Shown one piece after another: positions 1 to 5,644 of a stretch of DNA of 6,653 nucleotides. Each line of letters begins with the position of its first letter. Position 1 is the first letter of the stretch. The notes under the pieces were generated by a model. The model was not told the origin of the DNA, did no database searches, and saw only the letters and a program-made list of their open reading frames with translations. A program made the translations under genes and the position numbers. Origin of the DNA: Actinomycetota bacterium (GTDB lineage Bacteria; Actinomycetota; Acidimicrobiia; Acidimicrobiales; Ilumatobacteraceae). Location: contig WLKU01000074.1 in NCBI GenBank assembly GCA_009701105.1, positions 1-6,653 on the forward strand, given 5' to 3'.

Positions 1-1
1 A

Positions 2-382
2 ATTCCATATGGTCGTGCTCATTCGAACCCACCGATTACGGGCGAACCAGAGTGGGCTACACCGCGTACTCGTGAGCTCATGGTGCGGGCATGTTTTGGT
101 TGTCATTCCAATGAAGTGGAATACCCTGCGTACGCAAGTGTCGCTCCAATTTCATGGGTGGTTGAAGCACACGTTGCTGAAGGTCGAGAAAAGGTGAATT
201 ACTCTGAATTTGATAGTCGCCAACGCGGTGCTGATGAAACGATAGAAGTAATTCAAGAGGGCTCAATGCCGCCTGCTTACTACACTCAATTTGGTAGACA
301 CCCTGAGGCAAAACTCACGACGGCTGAAATAGCCGAATTGATCGCAGGTCTCAAGGCAACACCGGGACTCTCAGAAAGATAA
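2..382 (+). CDS. Haem-binding domain protein, C-terminal part (5' end cut by window edge)
   Basis: The frame is open from the left edge, so the true start lies outside the window; 126 residues are visible. An N-P-P-I-T-G-E-P stretch (residues 9-16) is followed by the haem c attachment motif CFGCH at 31-35 with S-N-E after it. Further on come A-P-I-S-W (48-52), E-G-R (60-62) and G-S-M-P-P (87-91), where Met89 could be the distal haem ligand. This order matches the small Haem_bd domain family, normally a single-haem, membrane-anchored or exported protein of about 150 residues. The anchor or signal peptide would be in the missing part. The ATG at 80 is internal, because the conserved segment before it is also encoded. 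The stop is 2 bases before the thioredoxin start, so the two are probably co-transcribed. The family's redox partner is not established; the domain call is secure and the function is not. Confidence 0.85.
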   Translation: MPYGRAHSNPPITGEPEWATPRTRELMVRACFGCHSNEVEYPAYASVAPISWVVEAHVAEGREKVNYSEFDSRQRGADETIEVIQEGSMPPAYYTQFGRHPEAKLTTAEIAELIAGLKATPGLSER

Positions 383-384
383 TT

Positions 385-762
385 ATGGCCACAATCAATC
401 TCACACTCGACACTTTTGAAGAAGCAGTAATGAGTGATGGAATTACGTTCGTTGACTTTTGGGCAGAGTGGTGTGGCCCCTGCAAGATGTTTGGTCCGAT
501 TTTCGAGAAGGCATCGGATGCTCACCCTGATATCCGTTTTGCCAAGGTTGACACCGAAGCCGAACAGCAATTGGGTGGCTCACTTGGTATTCAGAGCATT
601 CCGACCATCATGGCGTTTCGCGATGGGGTACTGCTTTTCTCTCAACCAGGCGCCTTACCAGCAGCATCGTTGGATCAATTAATCACATCAATTCGTGAAG
701 TCGACATGGTCGAAGTGCACAAGCAGATTGCCGAGCAAGAAAACTCGACAGACAATACGTAA
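385..762 (+). CDS. trxA: Thioredoxin
   Basis: This 125-residue protein has a thioredoxin fold and should act as a general dithiol-disulfide reductant. The active site W-C-G-P-C-K is at residues 29-34 (Cys30 and Cys33). The buried Asp of the V-D-F-W-A-E stretch is Asp24, and the cis-proline loop S-I-P-T is at 71-74 (Pro73). No signal peptide or membrane segment precedes the domain, so it should be cytoplasmic. The tail after about residue 105 (E-V-D-M-V-E-V-H...) is roughly 15-20 residues longer than in E. coli thioredoxin and is polar. The ATG at 385 lies 2 bases after the previous stop, with only a weak purine-rich stretch upstream (agaaag), and translational coupling is plausible. Pairing with a CxxCH haem protein suggests a redox link, but that is inference. 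It may be one of several thioredoxins in the genome, so the trxA symbol is a family-level name. Confidence 0.93.
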   Translation: MATINLTLDTFEEAVMSDGITFVDFWAEWCGPCKMFGPIFEKASDAHPDIRFAKVDTEAEQQLGGSLGIQSIPTIMAFRDGVLLFSQPGALPAASLDQLITSIREVDMVEVHKQIAEQENSTDNT

Positions 763-777
763 CAGAATTCATTACAT

Positions 778-2085
778 ATGAACCATCTCACCGCCGCCGA
801 AATGATCGCGATTAAGCGGGATGGAGGTGCGCTAGATCGACAGATGATCGAAGATCTGGTGTCAGGCATCACTGATAATTCATTGAGTGATGCACAAGTT
901 GGAGCCTTTGCGATGGCAGTGCGTATCCGGGGGATGAATATCGACGAAACGGTGTTGTTGACCGATGCGATGCGACGTAGTGGAACCAATATTTCGTGGA
1001 ACCTTGACGGGCCAGTAGTCGACAAACATTCAACAGGCGGCGTTGGCGACACAGTCAGTCTGATGCTCGCACCGATGCTTGCGGCTTGTGGGGCGTTTGT
1101 ACCAATGATTTCAGGCCGCGGGCTCGGTCATACCGGCGGCACAACCGACAAAATGGAATCGATACCTGGATTCATCACTTCTCCAACCGATGATCGTTTC
1201 CATGAGATTGTGCGCACGGTTGGTTGCGCAATTATCGGTCAAACAAACGATCTCGCACCAGCTGATCGGCGCCTTTACTCAATCCGAGATGTCACAGGGA
1301 CGGTCGAGAGTATTCCACTTATTTGCTCGTCGATTTTGTCAAAGAAACTTGCAAGCGGCACCAATGTTTTAGCGATGAATGTGACAACGGGAGGTGGTGC
1401 ATTCATGTCCAATCTCGAAGACGCACGGGAGTTGGCCAAGACGATTACCGATGTGGCCCAGGGTGCAGGAGTCAAGTGTCATTCACTAGTCACGGATATG
1501 GATCAGCCACTGGGAAGCGCAGCGGGAAATGCACTCGAAGTGCAATATGCGCTCAACTATTTGCATGGGACTCGAGAAGACCGTATGCATCAAGTTGTAA
1601 TTGCACTTGGAGCAATGGTGCTTGTCGACTCAGGTCTGGCGTCCGATGCTCAATCGGCGGTGATGGCACTAGAAAAATCACTTTCATCCGGGCGAGCACT
1701 TGAGAAGTTCGCGCAAATGGTTACTGCACTCGGTGGTCCAGCAGACTTTGTGGAGTCATCTGCAAATTATTTGGCTAAAGCCTCCGTCGTGCGCAATGTG
1801 ACGGCCGATGTATCAGGATGGGTAAGTGGTGTGAGGGCAAAAGAGATTGGAATGACTGTGGTGGTGTTGGGCGGTGGTCGCACTCAGCCGGGAGCCCCCA
1901 TTAATTGGAGCGTAGGTGTGAATCAATTGCCCAGTGTCGGTGACAAGGTGGAGCCTTCAACAGTGATTGCCCAAGTACACGCCCCAACTGAAGACGCAGC
2001 TTCCATTGCTGAGAAACGAATTCGTGCAGCTATCTCGGTGAACGAAACAGCAGTGGTGCCAAGAAAAGTATTGATTGATAACTAA
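778..2085 (+). CDS. deoA: Thymidine phosphorylase (pyrimidine-nucleoside phosphorylase family)
   Basis: The enzyme should phosphorolyse thymidine or deoxyuridine to the base and 2-deoxyribose 1-phosphate in pyrimidine salvage. At 435 residues it has the full family length. A helical N-terminal domain is followed by the phosphate-binding K-H-S-T-G-G-V-G-D at 83-91 and the family signature S-G-R-G-L-G-H-T-G-G-T at 112-122. Then come Y-S-I-R-D (Arg170), S-S-I-L-S-K-K (Ser185, Lys189) and a C-terminal PYNP_C domain with V-V-V-L-G-G-G-R-T. By alignment from memory, Arg170, Ser185 and Lys189 correspond to E. coli Arg171, Ser186 and Lys190. One oddity is N-V-T-T-G-G-G-A-F-M at 201-210, where relatives usually read D-V-K-x-G-x-G-A-F. 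The sequence resembles the E. coli enzyme more than Gram-positive Pdp, but substrate preference cannot be read from it. ATG 778 follows the thioredoxin stop by 15 bases with no clear Shine-Dalgarno. No other deo gene is visible. Confidence 0.95.
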   Translation: MNHLTAAEMIAIKRDGGALDRQMIEDLVSGITDNSLSDAQVGAFAMAVRIRGMNIDETVLLTDAMRRSGTNISWNLDGPVVDKHSTGGVGDTVSLMLAPMLAACGAFVPMISGRGLGHTGGTTDKMESIPGFITSPTDDRFHEIVRTVGCAIIGQTNDLAPADRRLYSIRDVTGTVESIPLICSSILSKKLASGTNVLAMNVTTGGGAFMSNLEDARELAKTITDVAQGAGVKCHSLVTDMDQPLGSAAGNALEVQYALNYLHGTREDRMHQVVIALGAMVLVDSGLASDAQSAVMALEKSLSSGRALEKFAQMVTALGGPADFVESSANYLAKASVVRNVTADVSGWVSGVRAKEIGMTVVVLGGGRTQPGAPINWSVGVNQLPSVGDKVEPSTVIAQVHAPTEDAASIAEKRIRAAISVNETAVVPRKVLIDN

Positions 2086-2090
2086 CGGGA

Positions 2091-2507
2091 CTAACCGTTC
2101 TTGTGGTCTTCAAACCATTCTCGTGCGGCTGCCAAGATCTGCGGCTCAGTGAGTGCAGGAACGTTGATATCGAGCGCAGCAACTACCTTTTCCGCAGTTT
2201 TTGGATGATGTCGCTCAAGAAATTGAATGACCTTCAGCATTGAATTCGATTTCCCTTTGCCATGTCCGACAAGAAGGATCTGTCCAGCCGGAGCGACGGC
2301 AGTTGCGATTCCTTCAAGGTATGGAATTTCAAAGCGATTCGACTCATGACCGTGATTTTCCTGGGCTTGTCGCACATGGTGGTGCACGTGTTCCAAACTT
2401 GGTCGAGCCACAATTTCTGGTTTGTCACCGCGATGTGCGTCGGTGGCCCAAATACGCGTCTCGTCATGAGTTATCGCTGCAACTATAAGTTTTCCTGTGA
2501 TGTCCAC
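2091..2507 (-). CDS. Small protein resembling eRF1 domain 3 / baeRF-type domain
   Basis: This 138-residue soluble protein shows no signal peptide or membrane segment. The first 20 residues are strand-rich (G-K-L-I-V-A-A-I) and end T-R-I-W. A histidine-rich charged stretch follows (E-H-V-H-H-H at 39-44), then Y-L-E-G-I-A-T-A at 63-70. The C-terminal block Q-I-L-L-V-G-H-G-K-G-K-S (76-87), F-L-E-R-H-H-P (97-102), E-K-V-V-A-A-L-D and L-T-E-P-Q-I-L-A-A-A-R-E-W-F matches the layout I remember for bacterial eRF1-domain-3-like (baeRF/translational machinery) proteins. Those are often encoded near stress genes; the biochemical role is unproven. I chose GTG 2507 because AAGGA sits 5 bases upstream of it. 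A longer frame from TTG 2534 adds nine residues and overlaps uspA, with no Shine-Dalgarno of its own. It lies 13 bases downstream of uspA, so co-transcription is likely. Its stop is 5 bases from the deoA stop. Confidence 0.7.
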   Translation of the reverse strand: MDITGKLIVAAITHDETRIWATDAHRGDKPEIVARPSLEHVHHHVRQAQENHGHESNRFEIPYLEGIATAVAPAGQILLVGHGKGKSNSMLKVIQFLERHHPKTAEKVVAALDINVPALTEPQILAAAREWFEDHKNG

Positions 2508-2512
2508 AAATG

Positions 2513-2517
2513 TCCTT
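2513..2517 (-). promoter_or_regulatory. Shine-Dalgarno AAGGA setting the GTG 2507 start
   Basis: On the minus strand AAGGA lies just after the uspA stop and 5 bases before the GTG at 2507-2505. This favours that start over the upstream TTG at 2534. Confidence 0.6.
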
Positions 2518-2520
2518 TTG

Positions 2521-2952
2521 TCAGAGCGGCACAATTACTGCTGGGCACTTGGCATGGTGCGCAATTTGTTCTGCGACCGATCCAATAAGCAATCCAAGAA
2601 ATCCACCATGTCCGCGGCGTCCAACAACAACCATGTCAGCGGTACTTGCAGCGTCAAGTAAATGTTGGGAAGCACTTCCATACTCGACAGTTGATGTAAT
2701 TTTTGTGTCACCCACAAGACTTTTCACGGTCTCTAATGTGCGCTTCAATACTCCTTCGGCTGCCGATCGGAATTCTTCGACTGGTGAAAAAATAACTCCA
2801 CCCATTGGATCGACAGCTAGTGGAAGGCTCCAGACATGTACAACATGCACAGCCGCACTATGCCTCTTGGCTTCATGAAGAGCCCATGTCAGTGCATTGA
2901 TCGAACTTTGCGAACCATCTATTCCGACAACTATCTTGCGAACGGTGTTCAT
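2521..2952 (-). CDS. Universal stress protein, UspA family
   Basis: This is a single-domain 143-residue universal stress protein, the usual length for one Usp unit. Strand 1 reads K-I-V-V-G-I-D-G-S (6-14), with the nucleotide-site Asp at 12. The C-terminal ATP-binding pattern G-x2-G-x9-G-S is complete (Gly111, Gly114, Gly124, Ser125), and the last strand is C-P-A-V-I-V-P-L. This puts it in the ATP-binding subgroup rather than the motif-less UspA-type subgroup, although its ligand is not shown. It is cytoplasmic and probably a dimer. ATG 2952 is preceded by a modest GAG in gagttgagat. The small eRF1-domain-like gene follows at once on the same strand. The gene diverges from nnrD, and the 62-base gap must hold promoters for both directions. 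Confidence 0.95.
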   Translation of the reverse strand: MNTVRKIVVGIDGSQSSINALTWALHEAKRHSAAVHVVHVWSLPLAVDPMGGVIFSPVEEFRSAAEGVLKRTLETVKSLVGDTKITSTVEYGSASQHLLDAASTADMVVVGRRGHGGFLGLLIGSVAEQIAHHAKCPAVIVPL

Positions 2953-3014
2953 ATCTCAACTCGTTTCTGTTTGCAGTTAAATTCTACGACACAGTTGTCT
3001 CTGAAGTACCACAA
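2953..3014. promoter_or_regulatory. Divergent promoter region between uspA and nnrD
   Basis: Both starts face away from this 62-base gap, so at least one promoter must lie here unless it reaches into the coding regions. On the minus strand TAGAAT (2986-2981) could be a -10 box for the Usp gene, about 28 bases before its ATG, but no convincing -35 lies at 16-18 bases. A GACA-CAGT-TGTC inverted repeat (2988-2999) is too short to call an operator. Assignment of individual elements is tentative. Confidence 0.4.
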
Positions 3015-3860
3015 GTGACTACAGTCAAGTCTCTGGACACGATAATTAATTCCTCTTCACTGTGGATTGGTAGGTTGCCCTATCTCACAACAGAGTCACA
3101 CAAGTATTCGCGTGGACATGTCTTGATTATCGGTGGATATCCAATGGCTGGTGCTGCTCGACTTGCTGCACGAGCCGCAATGCGAGTGGGAAGTGGAATG
3201 GTCACCGTTGCAGTGCCACCACATGGAGTCAATGCGTATGTATCCGCAATGGAATACGCCATTGTTCTCCCACTTCTCGAGACAGATCCGCTCATTGACA
3301 TCGTCAGGCAGCGCAAAATTTCGGCAATTCTGCTCGGTCCGGGTCTTGGTGTGTCAGATCTCACGCGCAGTCGAGTTCTCGAAGCATTGCAATGTGGCGT
3401 ACCTATCGTCCTAGATGCAGACGCTCTCACGAGTTTTTCGAATGATCCAGAGGAACTATTTGGATCCATTATTGGTCCTTGCATTATCACGCCTCACGAA
3501 GGCGAATTTTCTCGGTTGTTCAACTTGGATGGTCCAAAAGTAGAACGTGCCCAGCAAGCCGCACATATTTCGCATTCCACTGTCGTGTTAAAGGGCTCGT
3601 CAACGATTATCGCGTCAACGGAGGGATCACCCATTATTAATACCAACGCACCGGCTTCGCTGTCAACTGCTGGTACGGGAGATGTCCTAGCGGGGATCAT
3701 CGTCAGTCTGATTGCTCAAGGAATGCCATTGTTTGATGCTGCAGCAGCTGCAACCTGGATTCATGCTGAGGCTGCAAGAAAGTTTAGCGTTGGGCTCATC
3801 GCCCAAGACTTACCTGATTTACTTCTCGCCGTGATACGTGAGTTGCACGTAAGCAATTAG
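3015..3860 (+). CDS. nnrD: ADP-dependent NAD(P)H-hydrate dehydratase (NAD(P)HX repair)
   Basis: The enzyme converts S-NAD(P)HX, the damaged hydrate of NAD(P)H, back to NAD(P)H, using ADP or ATP as phosphate donor. It has a ribokinase-like fold, 281 residues. Family motifs run in order: G-H-V-L-I-I-G-G (34-41), G-A-A-R-L-A-A-R-A-A (46-55), G-P-G-L-G (108-112), D-A-D-A-L (134-138), T-P-H-E-G-E-F (159-165), V-L-K-G-S-S-T (191-197) and the anion-hole and catalytic loop A-G-T-G-D-V-L-A-G (219-227) with Asp223. The usual tail G-L-I-A-Q-D-L-P-D-L-L follows. The epimerase (YjeF_N/NnrE) half that is often fused at the N-terminus is absent, so this is a standalone dehydratase and NnrE should be elsewhere. 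The start is GTG 3015; the frame is open further upstream, but N-terminal length fits standalone homologues. The Shine-Dalgarno is weak. Its stop is 1 base from the convergent HD gene. Confidence 0.94.
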   Translation: MTTVKSLDTIINSSSLWIGRLPYLTTESHKYSRGHVLIIGGYPMAGAARLAARAAMRVGSGMVTVAVPPHGVNAYVSAMEYAIVLPLLETDPLIDIVRQRKISAILLGPGLGVSDLTRSRVLEALQCGVPIVLDADALTSFSNDPEELFGSIIGPCIITPHEGEFSRLFNLDGPKVERAQQAAHISHSTVVLKGSSTIIASTEGSPIINTNAPASLSTAGTGDVLAGIIVSLIAQGMPLFDAAAAATWIHAEAARKFSVGLIAQDLPDLLLAVIRELHVSN

Positions 3861-3861
3861 T

Positions 3862-4422
3862 TCAGCGAAGCGCAAAAAACTTGTGCAGTAACGGCACGAA
3901 GTGCTCAAGTGGCTCAGACTTGTAGTCCACATCAAATGACACCTGATCGTATTTGGCACAAAACTCTTCGGTGAGTGCGTAGTGCTCGTGATCTCGGTAT
4001 TCGTCACGAGCATTCTTGTTGAGTCCAATGTGATGCCAGAAGTAGTAGCCCTGAAAGATTCCATGATGAGCAACCATCCAATAATTGGCTGGTGAAACAA
4101 ATGGTTTGAGAACTGCTGCAGCAATGGCCTCGTGATTATCGGGGGCCAAACTGTCACCGATGTCGTGGACCAATGCGCAAACAACGTATTCCTCATCGCG
4201 GCCATCTCGCTCTGCTCGGGTAGCAGTCTGCAAACTGTGTTCAAGTCGGTCGACGGGGTAACCCAAAAACTCGCCTCGTAACTTTTCGAGTTGCTCAACT
4301 ACTTGGCTGGCAACACGGCCTTGCACAACTTTGTATTGCTCGGTTAAGTCGTCCCAATCTTCTCTTGTCGACTCAGCAAACGAACGGAACGTTGCTCGGC
4401 GTGGTTCGATGCTTGAAGTCAA
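3862..4422 (-). CDS. HD-domain protein, COG4341 / PhnZ-like metal-dependent family
   Basis: This 186-residue soluble protein has an HD metal site: L-E-H-S-L-Q (His62), A-L-V-H-D-I-G-D (His86-Asp87), D-N-H-E-A (His97), M-V-A-H-H (His119/His120) and A-K-Y-D-Q (Asp159). This ligand order matches the mixed-valence diiron oxygenase PhnZ as I recall it, and COG4341 'predicted HD phosphohydrolase'. PhnZ's substrate-gating Tyr24 and Glu27, at -10 and -7 from the first His, align here with Phe52 and Tyr55. That argues against phosphonate chemistry identical to PhnZ. An aromatic block G-I-F-Q-G-Y-Y-F-W-H-H (121-131) fits this subfamily. It could be a diiron oxygenase or a phosphohydrolase; the sequence does not decide. 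The start is TTG 4422, supported by AAGAGG at a 6-base spacing. It follows the DUF1330 gene by 3 bases, and no phn gene is visible nearby. Confidence 0.85.
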   Translation of the reverse strand: MTSSIEPRRATFRSFAESTREDWDDLTEQYKVVQGRVASQVVEQLEKLRGEFLGYPVDRLEHSLQTATRAERDGRDEEYVVCALVHDIGDSLAPDNHEAIAAAVLKPFVSPANYWMVAHHGIFQGYYFWHHIGLNKNARDEYRDHEHYALTEEFCAKYDQVSFDVDYKSEPLEHFVPLLHKFFALR

Positions 4423-4425
4423 GGC

Positions 4426-4731
4426 TTACCTCTTGATTGCATGCACAATTGATATGGAGTGCGTAGTGGTGCCGGCATGTCGATGGGTCGCAAGCTCGCG
4501 ATATTCGGGTGAGTTCCACCACGTCATGCATGCTGCTTCGGATTCAAACTGAATGACGACTGTTCGACCTGCTTCGGGTGCGCCTTCGAGCACCGCCACG
4601 TTGTCGTCATAAGTAAGGAATGTGCCGTTATGAGCCTTGAGAATAGGGAAAAATCCTTTTTCGTATACGCGGTACTTGTCGGCATCGTTAATGGTGAAGT
4701 GGGCGATGAAGTGCACCGGTGATTCGCTCAT
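4426..4731 (-). CDS. DUF1330-like small protein (dimeric alpha-beta barrel type)
   Basis: This 101-residue protein resembles the DUF1330 family (ferredoxin-like, dimeric alpha-beta barrel). Visible landmarks are F-I-A-H-F-T-I-N-D (8-16), Y-E-K-G-F-F-P-I-L (23-31), G-T-F-L-T-Y-D-D-N (36-44), V-L-E-G-A-P-E-A-G-R (47-56), the family's W-x-S-P-E-Y pattern (W-W-N-S-P-E-Y, 71-77) and H-R-H-A-G-T-T-T (83-90). No reaction is established for the family. I place the start at ATG 4731, which matches how homologues begin (M-S-E-S-P). GTG 4752 would add seven residues and neither start has a strong Shine-Dalgarno. It is the first gene of a two-gene unit with the HD gene. Its start lies 33 bases past the stop of the decayed coiled-coil copy. 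Confidence 0.82.
   Translation of the reverse strand: MSESPVHFIAHFTINDADKYRVYEKGFFPILKAHNGTFLTYDDNVAVLEGAPEAGRTVVIQFESEAACMTWWNSPEYRELATHRHAGTTTHSISIVHAIKR
4429..4434 (-). promoter_or_regulatory. Shine-Dalgarno AAGAGG for the HD-domain gene
   Basis: AAGAGG overlaps the last two codons (Lys-Arg) of the DUF1330 gene and lies 6 bases before TTG 4422. It supports the TTG start and suggests translational coupling of the pair. Confidence 0.65.
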
Positions 4732-4763
4732 GATTCTTGAATCGTATCCCACTTCGTAATCAA

Positions 4764-4862
4764 CTATTTCAAGATCGAAACAACGAGTCCAAGTGCCGCA
4801 AGGTTAAGTGTCATGATTGCCGGCAGATCTGGTTGAGGTCCGTATCGTCGGGTGATGCACCG
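4764..4862 (-). pseudogene. Degenerate third copy of the coiled-coil/membrane-anchor gene (3' end only)
   Basis: The minus strand ends I-M-T-L-N-L-A-A-L-G-L-V-V-S-I-L-K-stop, 16 of 17 residues identical to the C-terminus of the gene at 5348-5644. At DNA level 51 of 59 bases match between 4764-4822 and 5348-5406. Beyond that point clear identity stops. However, ATTGCC occurs in the intact copy at 5400-5405 and 5436-5441, 36 bases apart, and the remnant looks as if recombination between these repeats removed 12 codons in frame. D-L-P-A-I-M-T here lines up with D-L-Q-A...I-M-T there, and bases 4822-4862 show weaker resemblance to 5442-5477. No start codon with a Shine-Dalgarno or coiled-coil heptads survive. 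The remaining bases to 4906 show nothing recognisable. The 3' match is directly seen; the deletion path is inference. Confidence 0.65.
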
Positions 4863-4906
4863 AGCAACAACCCTTGGCGTTAAGCCATTCTTGGAAATAG
4901 ACGTTG

Positions 4907-5269
4907 CTATTTAATCCAGGCCGCAAGCACGCTCAGGATTCCGATCATTGACACGAGCGTTGTGCTGATGGTGAGGCCAGCAAACTTCCATCCCATCTTG
5001 TTGACGTATTCTTTTAGGTCCGAGTCCTGTTTCGTGAATCTGGAAACAATCTTGTTCTCCAGAATGTCGAAGCGTCCATCAATCTTGTCTAGTCGTGCAT
5101 CCATTTTGTCGAATCGCACATCTATTTTCCCAAATCGTGAATCCATACGAATTGCATGATTGCGTAGATCGCCTTTAGTCGCTGGTTCGTTCCATTGGTC
5201 TTGTAGGTCGTTGATCAGGTGTTGTTCAATTTCGTTGAGTGGATTGCTGTTCTCTTCGTCCGATTCCAT
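4907..5269 (-). CDS. Small coiled-coil protein with C-terminal membrane anchor, paralog A
   Basis: I do not recognise a characterised family. The 120-residue protein has an acidic N-terminus (M-E-S-D-E-E-N-S-N), a helix I-E-Q-H-L-I-N-D-L-Q-D-Q-W (14-26) and the linker N-E-P-A-T-K-G-D-L-R (27-36). Four seven-residue units of the type M-D-S-R-F-G-K follow (42-69), then a polar helix and one hydrophobic segment at about 97-118 ending W-I-K. The heptads predict a coiled coil with Phe/Leu and Ile/Met positions, and the tail predicts a C-terminal anchor. The start is ATG 5269 because AGGAG lies 5 bases upstream. An upstream in-frame GTG at 5302 has no such signal. It is the downstream member of a tandem pair. 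Its first 41 residues differ from paralog B only at residues 10-11, and its C-terminal half is unrelated in sequence. Oligomerisation is likely; any role is unknown. Confidence 0.75.
   Translation of the reverse strand: MESDEENSNPLNEIEQHLINDLQDQWNEPATKGDLRNHAIRMDSRFGKIDVRFDKMDARLDKIDGRFDILENKIVSRFTKQDSDLKEYVNKMGWKFAGLTISTTLVSMIGILSVLAAWIK
5063..5146 (-). repeat. Four tandem 21-bp (heptad) units within paralog A
   Basis: Four consecutive 7-codon units encode M-D-S-R-F-G-K, I-D-V-R-F-D-K, M-D-A-R-L-D-K and I-D-G-R-F-D-I. Paralog B has only three comparable units (M-D-S-R-F-G-K, L-D-S-R-F-D-K, M-D-A-R-F-D-V). This suggests the coiled coil changes length by gain or loss of 21-bp units. Confidence 0.7.
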
Positions 5270-5331
5270 AAGTGCTCCTAATGTTTGTATTGTCATGCCC
5301 ACGATGTGTTCGTGACAATGCGGGTTTGTGC
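5126..5331. repeat. Direct repeat, copy 1 (leader and N-terminal half of paralog A)
   Basis: This block matches 5501-5706 at a constant offset of 375 bases without gaps. Bases 5126-5215 are identical to 5501-5590. Bases 5243-5331 match 5618-5706 with a single mismatch (5310 T versus 5685 A). The 27 bases between are more diverged and cover codons 10-18. The repeat carries the Shine-Dalgarno, the start codon and about 50 bases upstream of it. Confidence 0.95.
5289..5319. promoter_or_regulatory. Inverted repeat ATTGTCA-N17-TGACAAT upstream of paralog A
   Basis: The arms at 5289-5295 and 5313-5319 are perfect 7-base complements, 20-50 bases before ATG 5269. On the minus strand the same bases also give TTGTCA and GACAAT 18 bases apart, a passable -35/-10 arrangement, so this could be a promoter, an operator or a leader hairpin. 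It is retained in both repeat copies. Confidence 0.4.
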
Positions 5332-5347
5332 GGTACTTGGTTGCGGA

Positions 5348-5644
5348 TTATTTCAAGATTGATACGACGAGACCTAGTGCTACAAGGTTAAGTGTCATGA
5401 TTGCCGCGGCGCTTGCCCACACGTTGCGATGAATCATTGCCTGTAAATCTGAGCGAAGTACATCGAATCGTGCATCCATTTTGTCAAATCGTGAGTCTAA
5501 TTTCCCAAATCGTGAATCCATACGAATTGCATGATTGCGTAGATCGCCTTTAGTCGCTGGTTCGTTCCATTGGTCTTGTAGGTCGTTGATGAGATGTTGC
5601 TCGATCTCATTGGTTTTATTGCTGTTCTCTTCGTCCGATTCCAT
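5348..5644 (-). CDS. Small coiled-coil protein with C-terminal membrane anchor, paralog B
   Basis: This is the 98-residue sister of paralog A. Its first 48 residues are the same except at positions 10-11 (K-T instead of P-L). Heptads L-D-S-R-F-D-K and M-D-A-R-F-D-V follow, then L-R-S-D-L-Q-A and M-I-H-R-N. A hydrophobic segment runs from about 76 to 97 (W-A-S-A-A-A-I-M-T-L-N-L-V-A-L-G-L-V-V) and the chain ends S-I-L-K. That anchor differs completely from paralog A's but matches the decayed copy at 4764. The start is ATG 5644 with AGGAG 5 bases upstream. A longer frame reaching 5809 would add 55 residues that cross the leader inverted repeat and is unlikely. Codons 10-18 differ from A mostly at synonymous sites, so the protein is under selection or the copies were partly homogenised. 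Function unknown. Confidence 0.75.
   Translation of the reverse strand: MESDEENSNKTNEIEQHLINDLQDQWNEPATKGDLRNHAIRMDSRFGKLDSRFDKMDARFDVLRSDLQAMIHRNVWASAAAIMTLNLVALGLVVSILK

Noticed and set aside
2084..2099. Hairpin AACGG-GACTAA-CCGTT between deoA and the convergent gene, as a bidirectional terminator
   Set aside because: The stem is only 5 bp and no T-run follows on either strand; too weak to call.
2262..2588. Plus-strand frame antisense to the eRF1-like gene
   Set aside because: The opposite strand carries a gene with recognisable motifs and a Shine-Dalgarno; this frame has neither.
5063..5146. 21-bp units as a CRISPR-like or satellite repeat
   Set aside because: They are diverged coding heptads without spacers and are explained by the coiled coil.
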